Origin: Acinetobacter sp. 10FS3-1
GTDB taxonomy: Bacteria > Pseudomonadota > Gammaproteobacteria > Pseudomonadales > Moraxellaceae
Length of the DNA stretch: 64,000 nucleotides
Direction: 5' to 3'
Assembly: GCF_013343215.1 (NCBI RefSeq)
Contig: NZ_CP039143.1
Location: 2,728,001 to 2,792,000 of the forward strand
Part shown: piece by piece, positions 9,235 through 22,977 of the stretch
How the letters are laid out: each line of letters starts with the position of its first letter
Position numbering within the stretch: the first letter of the stretch is position 1
Notes under the pieces: generated by a model
What the model was told of the DNA's origin: nothing
The model's input: only the letters and a program-made list of their open reading frames with translations
The model's database searches: none
Translations under genes and position numbers: made by a program

Positions 9235-10020
9235 ATGAAAGCAGCTCTCCCTTCCGCGCTCTGGAAAAAACACACCGTGATAGCAACTGGGCTGCTGCTG
9301 ACGTGCGTGCTAGGCACGGGACTCTATCTTTTCTTCCTTAAACAGCCCCCTGCCCATGCGGCGGACTATCCGGTTCATGGTTTTGATGTATCCCATCATC
9401 AAAAAGAAATTGACTGGAACCAGATTCCGAAACAGAAGTATCAGTTTGTCTATCTAAAATCGACCGAAGGCGGTGATTTTAAAGATAGTCGGTTTCAGCA
9501 CAACTGGCTCACAGCACGTGAACAAGGCTTTTTGGTGGGGGCTTATCATTTTTACCGGCTCTGCCGGGATGGCGCAATTCAAGCACAGAATTTTATCGAC
9601 ACAGTGCCCTATAAAAGCGATGCACTACCACCTGCGATTGATCTGGAATATGACAGCACGTGTATTCAGCACTATTCCAAAGAGCAGCTGCTCAACGAAA
9701 TCCAGATCATGCATGACAGGTTAAAAAACCATTATGGCAAGCAGCCGATCTTTTATGTGTCTAAGTCATTTTATAATATTGTGCTGGCAGGCTCTTTTGC
9801 AGAGGTTCCGCTCTGGGTACGAGAATATCAAGGTTTGCCCGACCTAAAGGATCAACCTCACTGGACTTTCTGGCAGCATAGTAGCCAAGGTAAAATTCCC
9901 GGTATTCATACCTCGGTGGACCTGAATGTCTTTTATGGTTCAAAACGAGAATGGAATCAATTTTTAGAACAAAATGGTATTCCTCCTCAGAAGCAGTCCG
10001 CACCTTTCATCCAGCAATAG
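9235..10020 (+). CDS. Glycoside hydrolase family 25 lysozyme, membrane-anchored or secreted
   Basis: A 261-residue protein with an N-terminal hydrophobic segment (about residues 13-35, after a Lys/Trp-Lys-Lys start), giving a signal anchor or uncleaved signal peptide. From residue 48 on it is a GH25 (Chalaropsis-type) N-acetylmuramidase domain: GFDVSHHQKEIDW, FVYLKSTEGGDF, GAYHFYRLC, the catalytic-type PAIDLEYD (Asp-x-Glu) near residue 137, and SVDLNVFYG at the end. GH25 enzymes cut the beta-1,4 bond between MurNAc and GlcNAc. The chromosomal context (efflux gene before, dinB after) shows no holin or phage genes, so a housekeeping or competitor-directed role is possible but unproven. Confidence 0.85.
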   Translation: MKAALPSALWKKHTVIATGLLLTCVLGTGLYLFFLKQPPAHAADYPVHGFDVSHHQKEIDWNQIPKQKYQFVYLKSTEGGDFKDSRFQHNWLTAREQGFLVGAYHFYRLCRDGAIQAQNFIDTVPYKSDALPPAIDLEYDSTCIQHYSKEQLLNEIQIMHDRLKNHYGKQPIFYVSKSFYNIVLAGSFAEVPLWVREYQGLPDLKDQPHWTFWQHSSQGKIPGIHTSVDLNVFYGSKREWNQFLEQNGIPPQKQSAPFIQQ

Positions 10021-10201
10021 CTTTACTCCGCCCGGTTTAGAGTTTAATCTTGCTCACGGTCCTACATCCGAAAATTATTCATCTGGCCTAAGATTCTGGA
10101 AAAGCTTGGATGGCCACAGAGCGCCCTATTGAGTAGAGCCGCACCTTATTTAGCCACACTTGTTCTTTCCAAGCTACACAAAGCCACTTAAGATCTTGGA
10201 T

Positions 10202-11257
10202 ATGCGCAAAATTATTCATATCGATATGGATGCTTTTTATGCCTCGGTCGAGCTGCGTGAACGTCCAGAATTACACCACTTGCCTGTAGTAATCGCTGCA
10301 CATCATCCCCGGGCGGTGGTGGTGGCTGCCTCCTATCCTGCTCGGGAGTTTGGCCTGCGCTCTGCCATGTCCATGACTCAGGCCCGTAAGCTTTGTCCTC
10401 AGGCGATTGTGATTGAGCCAGATTTTGCCAAATATCGTCAGGTATCTGCAGAAATTCATCAGATTTTACAGTCCTACAGCAAAATTATTGAACCCCTCTC
10501 TCTAGATGAAGCCTATCTGGATGTGACCGAAAACCTGCAACAGATACCAAGTGCAACTGAAGTTGCCATGCGTATTCGGGCAGATATTTTTCAAAACACA
10601 GGACTGACTGCGTCTGCTGGTGTGGCGCCCAATAAGTTTCTAGCCAAAATTGCCTCTGACTGGCACAAACCCAATGGCATTTGTGTGATTAAACCCTCAC
10701 AGGTACAGCGTTTTATTTGGGATCTTCCACTCAAGAAAATTCCGGGGGTCGGCAAGGTCACTCAGGAAAAGCTGAAAAACTTAAATCTGAATACTCTGGG
10801 CGATTTGCAGCAGGTTGAAGAGACGGTGCTAATTCAGCATTTTGGTAAATATGGACAACGCCTGTTTTTATATGCCCAAGGGATTGATGAGCGGCCGGTA
10901 GAAGCAGAACGGGAACGTCAACAAATTTCCAAAGAAATAACTTTTGATGAGGATCTGTATTTATCCGAATGCCAGCCCCATTGGCAGCCCTTAATTGCCC
11001 AGCTCTGGTATAGTCTGGACAAAAAGCGGCTCACTGCTCGTGGCGTCACGGTTAAATTAAAAATGAAGAACTTTCAGATCATGCAACACAGCAAGAGCTT
11101 CAGGCAGCTGCTGCGTAGTCCGCAAGAACTGGAGCAGGCCTTAACTTTATTGCTGCAAGAGATGCATCTTGATCCCCAGCTCCAGTTCCGGCTGATCGGA
11201 CTCGGTGTCTATCAGCTTGCCGCCCATGAAATGGAGAGCCAACTCAGCCTGCTTTAA
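10202..11257 (+). CDS. dinB: DNA polymerase IV (Y-family translesion polymerase)
   Basis: A 351-residue Y-family polymerase. [17 protein letters not shown] at the start holds the first catalytic Asp. The [12 protein letters not shown] finger motif and [11 protein letters not shown] near residue 101 supply the remaining catalytic acidic residues. [23 protein letters not shown] and a helix-hairpin-helix ([12 protein letters not shown]) follow, then the little-finger domain. It copies damaged DNA with low fidelity. The upstream in-frame extension to 10160 is not needed: homologues start at MRKIIH, the ATG at 10202. No clear LexA-type operator is visible, as expected for Acinetobacter, which lacks a canonical LexA. 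The usual C-terminal beta-clamp motif is not obvious (ends ESQLSLL, which could serve as one). Confidence 0.95.
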   Translation: MRKIIHIDMDAFYASVELRERPELHHLPVVIAAHHPRAVVVAASYPAREFGLRSAMSMTQARKLCPQAIVIEPDFAKYRQVSAEIHQILQSYSKIIEPLSLDEAYLDVTENLQQIPSATEVAMRIRADIFQNTGLTASAGVAPNKFLAKIASDWHKPNGICVIKPSQVQRFIWDLPLKKIPGVGKVTQEKLKNLNLNTLGDLQQVEETVLIQHFGKYGQRLFLYAQGIDERPVEAERERQQISKEITFDEDLYLSECQPHWQPLIAQLWYSLDKKRLTARGVTVKLKMKNFQIMQHSKSFRQLLRSPQELEQALTLLLQEMHLDPQLQFRLIGLGVYQLAAHEMESQLSLL

Positions 11258-11768
11258 GCCGGTTTTGTACAAGTTTTAGACACTGGTTTAAAAATACCGC
11301 AACTTTATTTTCACATTTTGTTTTTTTAGAGTAATCTATCTGCGCAATGCATTATCCATGTATATGCCGAGATGCTGAAAATCACCTTTACTTTCAGCAT
11401 AATGTCCTGTGATTGGCGTGACGACCAAATCCGAAGATTACAGGGCAACTCTGATATAGCGCATGGAATGCCCTCAATAAATCCTCCCCCTCTATTGTTC
11501 AAGAATAACCTGCGCGTAAAGCAGCACTCTCCAATTTCATTGGTCTGTAACCGGCTGCTAGGATTTTCTCGCCTACAGCACTGTTGACCCCCTACATGTT
11601 TCAAGACCCGTTTATACACAGTACTGGCGGCGGTTTTATCCCATTTATTGCGTATCCTTAGTGATTTGGGCAGACGGTTCATGGCATGATGTAGCGATCT
11701 ATCTAACGGCAGGTTGTCTACTCACCCGTCTGGTAGCAGCCTTGATACCCAAAACACAGGATTCACTC
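11258..11768. other. Gene-free spacer between dinB and the RidA gene
   Basis: 511 bases. Frames that stay open here have unnatural amino-acid composition and no ribosome site. The only structure noted is a 9-bp inverted repeat (ATGCTGAAA at 11372-11380, TTTCAGCAT at 11392-11400) without a following T-run. Confidence 0.5.
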
Positions 11769-12122
11769 ATGTCTGTTCAACGTTTGCATGTCTCCCAACG
11801 CTTTTCTGAGATTGCCATTGCCGGCAATCTGGTTCATCTGGCTGGTCAATTGGCCACAGACCTGAGTTTAGATATTCGAGGTCAAACCCAGCAGACCCTA
11901 GATCTCATTGACCAGTTCCTGGCAGAGGCAGGTACTGATAAAAGCCAGATCATGTCCGTGACTATTTACCTTAAAGATATTGAACAAGATTATGCAGCCT
12001 TTAATGAAGTCTGGGATGCCTGGGTCGCAGATATTCAGGCCTTGCCTCGTACCTGTGTAGAAGCCAAACTGTATGATCCACAAGTGTTGGTGGAGCTAAC
12101 GGTGGTAGCTGTTAAACCCTAA
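11769..12122 (+). CDS. RidA family protein (YjgF/YER057c/UK114)
   Basis: A 117-residue small trimeric-type protein. It has the family features GNLVHLAGQLATD near residue 21, QTQQTLDLIDQFLAEAG, SQIMSVTIYLKDIEQDYAAFNEVWDAW, and the C-terminal RTCVEAKLYDPQVLVELTVVAV, which contains the conserved substrate-contacting Arg. RidA proteins deaminate reactive enamine/imine intermediates from PLP enzymes; other subgroups have different roles, and this one belongs to the broader YjgF group rather than clearly to archetypal RidA. The ATG at 11769 is chosen because upstream sequence in the same frame is not conserved-looking and ACAGG lies 8 bases before. A hairpin terminator follows 31 bases downstream. 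Confidence 0.85.
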   Translation: MSVQRLHVSQRFSEIAIAGNLVHLAGQLATDLSLDIRGQTQQTLDLIDQFLAEAGTDKSQIMSVTIYLKDIEQDYAAFNEVWDAWVADIQALPRTCVEAKLYDPQVLVELTVVAVKP

Positions 12123-12153
12123 GATATAGAACAGTTAAATCTGGATGGCCTCA

Positions 12154-12180
12154 AAAAAGCATGCACCCTGCATGCTTTTT
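12154..12180. terminator. Terminator between RidA and DUF2726 genes
   Basis: A 12-bp perfect stem (AAAAAGCATGCA / TGCATGCTTTTT) with a CCC loop. It is symmetrical and serves the convergent genes on both sides. Confidence 0.85.
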
Positions 12181-12201
12181 CTATTTCTGGCGCTATTCAT
12201 G

Positions 12202-12750
12202 CTAACCCACGGCTTTTATCTTGCGTCGTTCCAAATCTGAATAGAGATGATATTTTTTTATATCATTGATGGCGGTATATTTCGGATTTTTTTCAGCCTG
12301 CTCCTGCTCTTTCAGGAAGTCATGCCGCAGCTGATAATATTCAGGTACATCTTCATAGCGAATCACCCGATAACCGGCCATATTCAACAAGGCATCCTGA
12401 AAATGCGAATTCTGCGGACGTTTGAGCAGCAATGGATCATCCAGAGCCACTACGGCCATCACCTGATATTGCTGATCCAGAATCACAAAATCTGCAATCA
12501 GATTACGGTACTTATGCCGTGTACGGTTAAATTTGGTGGTCAAAAGCGAATCATAAGATACATGAGCCAATATCGTATATTCCGGCAAAACTTCTTTGAG
12601 CCGGGTCAAGGTCAATTGCTCGTTTAAATTAAAGATAGCTCGCTGTTTGAGAGCACTATCTTGGGGTTGAGGTCTGTCCCTTACACTCTTCCATGCCGCG
12701 AGTACGACACACAAGAGCAAGAAACTCCCAATCATAAGGTAGGTAGTCAT
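12202..12750 (-). CDS. DUF2726 domain-containing protein with N-terminal membrane anchor
   Basis: A 182-residue protein. A single N-terminal transmembrane helix (about residues 3-16, YLMIGSFLLLCVVLAAW) is followed by a DUF2726 domain (residues about 40-160): FNLNEQLTLTRLKEVLPEYTILAHVSYDSLL, then FVILDQQYQVMAVVALDD and the RYEDVPEYYQLRHDFL tail. DUF2726 resembles the restriction-endonuclease-like fold seen in many stand-alone small proteins, but catalytic activity has not been shown and I do not assign one. An AGGGACAGAG ribosome-site region lies just before the ATG. It is convergent with the RidA gene and divergent from the spacer upstream of ygiQ's terminator. Confidence 0.75.
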   Translation of the reverse strand: MTTYLMIGSFLLLCVVLAAWKSVRDRPQPQDSALKQRAIFNLNEQLTLTRLKEVLPEYTILAHVSYDSLLTTKFNRTRHKYRNLIADFVILDQQYQVMAVVALDDPLLLKRPQNSHFQDALLNMAGYRVIRYEDVPEYYQLRHDFLKEQEQAEKNPKYTAINDIKKYHLYSDLERRKIKAVG

Positions 12751-13112
12751 GACTCTGTCCCTGCATTTTTATAATCATTCTTGTTTTATTGTTGTTCAAT
12801 ATATACCCCAGATTTTATGTTGAGCAGTCTTAAACACATACGAATGCAATAAACATACAACTGTTATCAAATCTAAAGGGGAAATATAATCCAGTACACC
12901 ACTGCTCAGACCTCCTGTCCGGACAGGTGTAAATCACTGATTGTTAACTTTAAAGCACTTATACCCGACTGTACAATACTCATTCATCACATTGTCAGAC
13001 AATTCCGACAAAGTGTTATTTCTATAGCATTTTTTCTAGGGCCCGGACCAATATATAAAGGCGCTTTTCTTACAGAAAGTAATCAAAAACTCTATCATTG
13101 ACCTATTGAATA
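12751..13112. other. Spacer with palindromes upstream of the DUF2726 gene
   Basis: About 360 bases with no gene. It contains a perfect 14-bp palindrome (CCTGTCCGGACAGG, 12914-12927) and an imperfect dyad around 13000 (ATTGTC-A-GACAAT with a further GACAA). Both could be operators for the DUF2726 gene. Nothing else recognised. Confidence 0.4.
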
Positions 13113-13136
13113 AAAAAGACACCGAAGTGTCTTTTT
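13113..13136 (-). terminator. Terminator downstream of ygiQ
   Basis: A 10-bp stem (AAAAAGACAC / GTGTCTTTTT) with a stable CGAA/TTCG loop, 14 bases beyond the ygiQ stop on the minus strand. Confidence 0.85.
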
Positions 13137-13149
13137 TTATAGAGATGGT

Positions 13150-15540
13150 TTAAGTACGCGATTTTGACTTAGGTTTGGCTTTCGGTTTTGCAGTTCCGAA
13201 AGGTTTTTTGGAATCACCGGTTTCACGCGGTGGCAGGCCGGTATGCTGGGTCAATAGCTGGCCTTTCTTTGGACGCGCATTAGAACTCTGGTTGCGATGA
13301 CCATTCGAATTGCTCCGTTTTTGTGAATCCCCTGCAACCGTCGAGTTTTTCTTGCGTGCTGACTGATATTGTCCTTCCGCATTTTGTGGCTGGTAGGCTG
13401 GAATCAGATGCTGTTTTGAATTCCCGATCAGGTCGGCCCGTCCCATTTCTTTCAGTGCATCACGCAGTAAAGGCCAGTTGTTTGGATCATGATAACGCAA
13501 GAAAGCTTTATGCAGGCGACGACGCTTTTCCCCTTTCACCACGTCGATATCTTCGGTATAACGAGCCACTTTTGCCAGTGGGTTTTTACCGGTGTAATAC
13601 ATTGTGGTGGCTGTAGCCATCGGTGATGGATAGAAGGTCTGTACCTGATCAGCACGGAAACCGTTCTTTTTCAACCAAATTGCCAGGTTCATCATGTCAT
13701 AATCGGTTGTACCCGGATGCGCCGCGATGAAATAAGGAATCAGATACTGCTCCTTACCTGCTTCTTTACTGAAGCGCTCAAACATCTGTTTAAAACGGTC
13801 ATAGGTGCCGATGCCCGGTTTCATCATCTTGGATAATGGACCTTTCTCGGTATGCTCTGGTGCAATCTTCAGATACCCACCGACATGATGCGTGACCAGC
13901 TCTCTGACATATTCCGGATTCAGTACCGCAAGGTCATAACGCAGACCAGAACCGATCAGAATCTTTTTAATGCCCGGTAAGGCACGTGCTTTACGGTATA
14001 GCTGCGTTAATGGTGCATGGTCAGTATGCAGGTTTTGACACACGCCCGGGAATACACATGACGGCTTACGACAATTCTTCTCAATCTCAGGATCTTTACA
14101 GGCCAAACGGTACATGTTGGCCGTCGGACCACCCAAGTCCGAAATAATGCCAGTAAAGCCCGGCGCCGTATCACGAATCTTCTCCACTTCACGCAAGATC
14201 GACTCTTCAGAACGGTTCTGAATAATACGGCCTTCATGCTCGGTAATTGAACAGAAAGTACAGCCACCAAAACAGCCACGCATGATATTGACCGAAAACT
14301 TGATCATATCAAAAGCCGGAAAGCGTGCCTCTCCATAACATGGATGTGGCAGACGTGCATAAGGCAGGTCAAACACATAATCCATTTCTTCAGTAGTCAG
14401 TGGAATCGGTGGTGGATTAATCCACACATCACGTTCACCATGTTTTTGTACCAGCGCACGCGCGTTCCCTGGATTGGTTTCCAAATGCAGAATACGGTTG
14501 GCATGTGCATACAGCACCGGGTCATTTGCCACTTCTTCAAAAGAAGGCAAACGAATCACTGCTAATTCGCGTGGCGGTAATTTATGTTTAATCGCTTTAG
14601 ATGCTGGTTGTAGCTGCACAATTTGCGTATCTGGCTCAAGCTGATCCCCTTCACGCACAATCGGGTTGGCTACCACTTCTTTCTGGAAATTCTGATATTG
14701 AGTTAAGCTGTTGCCTTTTTCTTTTTCAACTTCACAGCCGTCAATATCCTCAGTCATTACATAAGGGTTAATAATCGGATCGACACGACCAATGGTATCG
14801 ACATCATTCGATGAGATTTCTACAAATTGGGCTTTTGCTGCACGGTTATGTTTATTGATAATAAATGCAGTACCACGAACATCCGTAATCTGATGAATCT
14901 TTTCACCTTTGGCCAGACGGTGCATGATCTCAATAATCGAACGTTCACCGTTACCATACATCAGCAAGTCTGCTTTAGAGTCCATCAAAATTGAACGACG
15001 GACTTTATCTGACCAGTAATCATAATGCGCGATACGACGCAGCGAACCTTCAATCCCACCTAACAATACTGGCACATCCGGGAAGGCTTCACGACAACGC
15101 TGACAATAGACGGTTGCAGCACGGTCTGGGCGTTTATTCGGCTGATTATCAGGTGAATAGGCATCATCCGAACGGATTTTACGATCCGCCGTATAACGGT
15201 TGATCATCGAGTCCATATTACCGGCAGACACCCCCCAGGCAATATTTGGCTTGCCCAGTACACGGAAGGCTTCTACATTGGTCCAATCCGGCTGGGCAAT
15301 AATCCCCACGCGGAAACCTTGTGCTTCCAGTACCCGTCCAATAATCCCGGTCACAAATGACGGATGATCAATATACGCATCACCGCAGACAAAAATAAAG
15401 TCACAACTGTCCCAACCGAGTTGGTCCATTTCCTCGCGTAACATCGGCAAAAAAGGCGCGGGTTCAAAACATGACGCCCAATATTTGTCGTAATCAAACA
15501 ACGCTTTAGGCGCGGTCTGAGCGGTATAAGCAGTAGACAT
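13150..15540 (-). CDS. ygiQ: YgiQ family radical SAM protein
   Basis: A 796-residue protein. The N-terminal YgiQ domain (residues about 10-350) contains [13 protein letters not shown] and [18 protein letters not shown]. It is followed by a radical SAM core with the Cx3Cx2C cluster motif ([17 protein letters not shown]) near residue 420 and a UPF0313 C-terminal domain. The tail (last about 80 residues) is rich in Lys, Arg, Asn and Ser ([12 protein letters not shown]), typical of the family. YgiQ proteins bind a 4Fe-4S cluster and are expected to use S-adenosylmethionine chemistry; the substrate is unknown. The ATG at 15538-15540 has GAGA nine bases upstream; a TTG three codons earlier is possible. 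Confidence 0.9.
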   Translation of the reverse strand: MSTAYTAQTAPKALFDYDKYWASCFEPAPFLPMLREEMDQLGWDSCDFIFVCGDAYIDHPSFVTGIIGRVLEAQGFRVGIIAQPDWTNVEAFRVLGKPNIAWGVSAGNMDSMINRYTADRKIRSDDAYSPDNQPNKRPDRAATVYCQRCREAFPDVPVLLGGIEGSLRRIAHYDYWSDKVRRSILMDSKADLLMYGNGERSIIEIMHRLAKGEKIHQITDVRGTAFIINKHNRAAKAQFVEISSNDVDTIGRVDPIINPYVMTEDIDGCEVEKEKGNSLTQYQNFQKEVVANPIVREGDQLEPDTQIVQLQPASKAIKHKLPPRELAVIRLPSFEEVANDPVLYAHANRILHLETNPGNARALVQKHGERDVWINPPPIPLTTEEMDYVFDLPYARLPHPCYGEARFPAFDMIKFSVNIMRGCFGGCTFCSITEHEGRIIQNRSEESILREVEKIRDTAPGFTGIISDLGGPTANMYRLACKDPEIEKNCRKPSCVFPGVCQNLHTDHAPLTQLYRKARALPGIKKILIGSGLRYDLAVLNPEYVRELVTHHVGGYLKIAPEHTEKGPLSKMMKPGIGTYDRFKQMFERFSKEAGKEQYLIPYFIAAHPGTTDYDMMNLAIWLKKNGFRADQVQTFYPSPMATATTMYYTGKNPLAKVARYTEDIDVVKGEKRRRLHKAFLRYHDPNNWPLLRDALKEMGRADLIGNSKQHLIPAYQPQNAEGQYQSARKKNSTVAGDSQKRSNSNGHRNQSSNARPKKGQLLTQHTGLPPRETGDSKKPFGTAKPKAKPKSKSRT

Positions 15541-15703
15541 GGCTAGCAATTCTCGGCTGGCAGATGGAAGATCAGAAAATAGATCAAAGATGAAAGCCGA
15601 CTATTTTAGCATGAATTCATTTCGGGTTGCTTGATTATAATTTATACAAAAGGTGATCCTATTATATTTGCAGGAATAGGTCATCGCGATGAGCTTAAAT
15701 CAG

Positions 15704-16906
15704 CTACTTGGTTGAATATTCTTTTAAACGAAGAGTCAGTCCTAGCCCGAGCAACAAAAACAAACCAACAAAAATACTCAAACCATTCCAGCCAAACTGC
15801 TCCCACACCCATCCACTAGAGCTGCCCAAAAAACTTGAACCCAGATAATAACAAAACAGATATAAAGATGAGCCGACGGCACGATATTGCAGGGAGAGAA
15901 CCGAGACCCAGCTACTGGCTGTTGAATGTGCAGCAAAAAATGCAAAAGTAAAAATCAGCAGACCCATAAATACTGCCATCACGCTATTCCATAGCATCAG
16001 CGCCAGGCCGAGCAACATCACTATTATCATTCCCAGCAAAACCTGTAAACGACCAAATTTCCGACTCCAAGCAGATGCCCGCGGTGAACTGTAAATACCA
16101 GTCAGATAAGTGATGGATATCAATCCAATCCAGGCTTGAGACAGGTGAAATGGGCTTTCTAGCAAACGATAGCTGAGATAATTAAAGATGGAAACAAAGC
16201 AGCCCATCAAAATAAAACCCTGTAAAAACAAGATACTGAGTTTCGGATCACGCCAGCTATGCTGAAAAGCCGTTTTAAACCGGTGCAACTGTATCGGATA
16301 CGCTTTGAAGTGGCGGGAATTCGGCAACAGACCAAGGAAAACAAAAGCAATCAGCAGATTAAGCGCACCAATGAGCAGGGTGGCCGACTGCCATGAAATA
16401 AAATCTACCAGTACTCCGGCAATCAGGCGACCACTCATTCCGCCAATTGCAGTTCCAGAAATATAAAGGCCCATGGCAAAGCCAATATCTTTTTCAGCAA
16501 TTTCTTCACCAATATAGGTCATTGCCACTGCTGCAACACCACTGACTGCCAGTCCAATCATGATACGTGTACTTAAAAATACCGGCCAGATCGGTAACAC
16601 AGCACTAAGTAGCAGTAATAACGAAACAGAAAATAACGACCAGACCATTACTGGTTTACGGCCAAAATGGTCTGAGATGAAGCCAGTGAATAATAGACCG
16701 ATGGCCAGTGCAATGGTCGAAAATGACAGGGGAAAACTGCTCTGCGCAGGAGAAACCTGAAAATAGTCTGCCAGTATCGGCATCATCGGCTGGATCGCAT
16801 ATAAGGATGAAAATATAGCAAAACCAGCCAGAAATAAAGAAAATAAGACAGCTTTAAAGGTAGTTGAGCCGTATTCGATATGGCTTGAAGATGAATTTAG
16901 GGACAT
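15704..16906 (-). CDS. MFS transporter, YnfM/CynX-like drug or metabolite exporter
   Basis: A 400-residue 12-TM MFS protein. It shows FSSLYAIQPMMPILADYFQVSPAQSS in helix 1, motif A as GFISDHFGRKPVM, and YIGEEIAEKDIGFAMGLYISGTAIGGMSGRL around helices 4-5. These resemble E. coli YnfM and related arabinose/drug-efflux proteins. Direction is therefore probably export, but no substrate can be named. The start at the ATG 16906 (MSLNSSSS) is supported by GGAG 8-11 bases upstream; the frame extends 16 codons further without a better site. It lies downstream of the rRNA operon terminator on the same strand and upstream of ygiQ. Confidence 0.8.
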   Translation of the reverse strand: MSLNSSSSHIEYGSTTFKAVLFSLFLAGFAIFSSLYAIQPMMPILADYFQVSPAQSSFPLSFSTIALAIGLLFTGFISDHFGRKPVMVWSLFSVSLLLLLSAVLPIWPVFLSTRIMIGLAVSGVAAVAMTYIGEEIAEKDIGFAMGLYISGTAIGGMSGRLIAGVLVDFISWQSATLLIGALNLLIAFVFLGLLPNSRHFKAYPIQLHRFKTAFQHSWRDPKLSILFLQGFILMGCFVSIFNYLSYRLLESPFHLSQAWIGLISITYLTGIYSSPRASAWSRKFGRLQVLLGMIIVMLLGLALMLWNSVMAVFMGLLIFTFAFFAAHSTASSWVSVLSLQYRAVGSSLYLFCYYLGSSFLGSSSGWVWEQFGWNGLSIFVGLFLLLGLGLTLRLKEYSTK

Positions 16907-17010
16907 ATCCGCTCCGTCGATGAGTCCAGTATACGTCATCCTCGCTGTAATCATGACGATGAAGATTGTTGATATTCTACTTTTTATTTCTTTTCTTTTT
17001 ATAAAAAAGA

Positions 17011-17038
17011 AATCCCCCTGCTTTTTAGCAGGGGGATT
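17011..17038 (-). terminator. rRNA operon terminator
   Basis: A 12-bp stem (AATCCCCCTGCT / AGCAGGGGGATT) with a 4-nt loop, then a T-rich stretch on the minus strand, 13 bases past the 3' end of 5S. Confidence 0.9.
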
Positions 17039-17050
17039 TTTGAATAATGA

Positions 17051-17165
17051 GCTGGCGATGACTTACTCTCACATGGGTAACCCCACACTACCATCAGCGC
17101 AAAGAGGTTTCACTTCTGAGTTCGGGAAGGGATCAGGTGGTTCACTCTTGCTATGGTCGCCAGCA
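17051..17165 (-). rRNA. rrf: 5S ribosomal RNA
   Basis: About 115 bases. The sequence matches gammaproteobacterial 5S, with pairing ends (GCTGGCG... on the plus strand with ...CGCCAGC) forming helix I. It is the last gene of the rRNA operon. Ends estimated by helix I pairing, within a few bases. Confidence 0.93.
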
Positions 17166-17354
17166 CAACTGTTTATGGACTTGTTCGGGTCTTATCTGAC
17201 TGCTTTTGCAGTGTTTGCCTTACTTGGTACCAAATAGAATACATTAACAGGGATATCTGAGTTGAATATTGTCGTACTAACGAGCTTCTGAATCAAGCTG
17301 TTTTGCTGGATATCGAATCAATTGCGCTTTATACAACAACTGTTTGGGTGTTGT

Positions 17355-20248
<2,894 letters not shown>

Positions 20249-20593
20249 TACAACCCCAAACAGTCGTTCATCCCTACAAGCAGGATGAGCAACATGATTA
20301 ACCAATCTCTCAGTCAATCACACAGTTGGCGTTTGTGCACTTAAGCACTGTACAGCTTCAATTAGATTCATATACCAAAACGCTTGATTCAGTTAATTTC
20401 GCTAGTTCTCATTTCAAGTACAGTCATTAACAGGTAATAAATTACTGTTAACTTCCGTTCTATCTATGAGTATGAACAAATTATTTCAACTCAAATATAT
20501 GCTGTTAATGATTTTTCTAGCCTTCGTCAGGTCTAGAAACTGTGATAAATCACAGAGGTTAACAAGTATAAACTTACTAAGCTCTATAATCTA

Positions 20594-20669
20594 TGGTGGA
20601 GACTAGGAGAGTCGAACTCCTGACCTCCTGCGTGCAAAGCAGGCGCTCTACCAACTAAGCTAAGTCCCC
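20594..20669 (-). tRNA. tRNA-Ala (anticodon TGC)
   Basis: 76 bases with encoded CCA. It has the acceptor start GGGGACT, D-loop AGTTGGTAGAGC, anticodon loop CTTTGCACG, and T-loop GTTCGACTC. It lies in the 16S-23S spacer, the usual second position. Confidence 0.95.
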
Positions 20670-20717
20670 AGCTTATCATTTAGATTTAATGTTTCTGATT
20701 CTCTGTTTCATGGCAGA

Positions 20718-20794
<77 letters not shown>

Positions 20795-20853
20795 TCAGAT
20801 ACATCAATGAAGAACAACTTGTTGTGGATTCTTACCAATCGTCAATCTTTCGT

Positions 20854-22392
<1,539 letters not shown>

Positions 22393-22733
22393 TTAAAATC
22401 AGTAGTGCCTAAAGGACACCAATCTTGGCTCATCAATTTTCTGAAAAATTCTCTCAAATAAACTTCGAGTAATTTAAACCAATCAATCAATGATAATATT
22501 TCGATCAATCAACCAGTAAAAATCCACACAAGTTGTTCTTCATAATCTCTTAATGATCTTCTTACTGCTTCGTCAGCAGCAAGCTAGGTCGGCTATGTTA
22601 CGCTTTCTTTATAGAAAGTCAACCAGTAAATCCGATTATTTTTAAACTCATTCAAGACAATTAAATTTAACACCTTGTGCTAAACCCTTGTTTCTTAACA
22701 AGTTTTAATCTTTATCACTGCCGATGGATGTGC
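22393..22733 (-). other. rRNA operon leader
   Basis: The transcribed leader between the promoter and 16S. It contains the upstream half of the pre-16S stem (22521-22543) and small hairpins, such as CTTGTT...AACAAG near 22687-22702. I could not identify a convincing boxA. Confidence 0.6.
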
Positions 22734-22761
22734 ATTCTACAGCATTTCAGGGAGCTTGCAA
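22734..22761 (-). promoter_or_regulatory. rRNA operon promoter (P1-like)
   Basis: On the minus strand there is TTGCAA (22761-22756), a 16-bp spacer, then TAGAAT (22739-22734) with a TG just before. AT-rich tracts further upstream (22762-22830) could act as an UP element. Confidence 0.7.
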
Positions 22762-22931
22762 CACCTTTTTTAAAACATTTGAAACGTGTGTTTATTTTAT
22801 AAACCAATAAATTTATAAGCTACTGTTTTAAATATAAAAAATATCTTAATAAAAATGTTCGTTATTTTCTCTCCAAATACCTATAAATAATAAACAATTG
22901 AAAAATATAAAATTTATATCTTTTAAAATAG

Positions 22932-22959
22932 AAAAAGCAGGATTTTCCTCCTGCTTTTT
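22932..22959 (-). terminator. Terminator downstream of the copper receptor gene
   Basis: An 11-bp stem (AAAAAGCAGGA / TCCTGCTTTTT) with a 6-nt loop, 18 bases past the receptor stop. Confidence 0.88.
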
Positions 22960-22977
22960 GTTGAATTTTAAATCAAG

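Noticed and set aside
11326..11682. 118-codon ORF on the minus strand in the dinB-RidA spacer
   Set aside because: Composition is unnatural (Cys/Arg-rich, no pattern), there is no ribosome site, and it overlaps the start region of the RidA gene's upstream frame.
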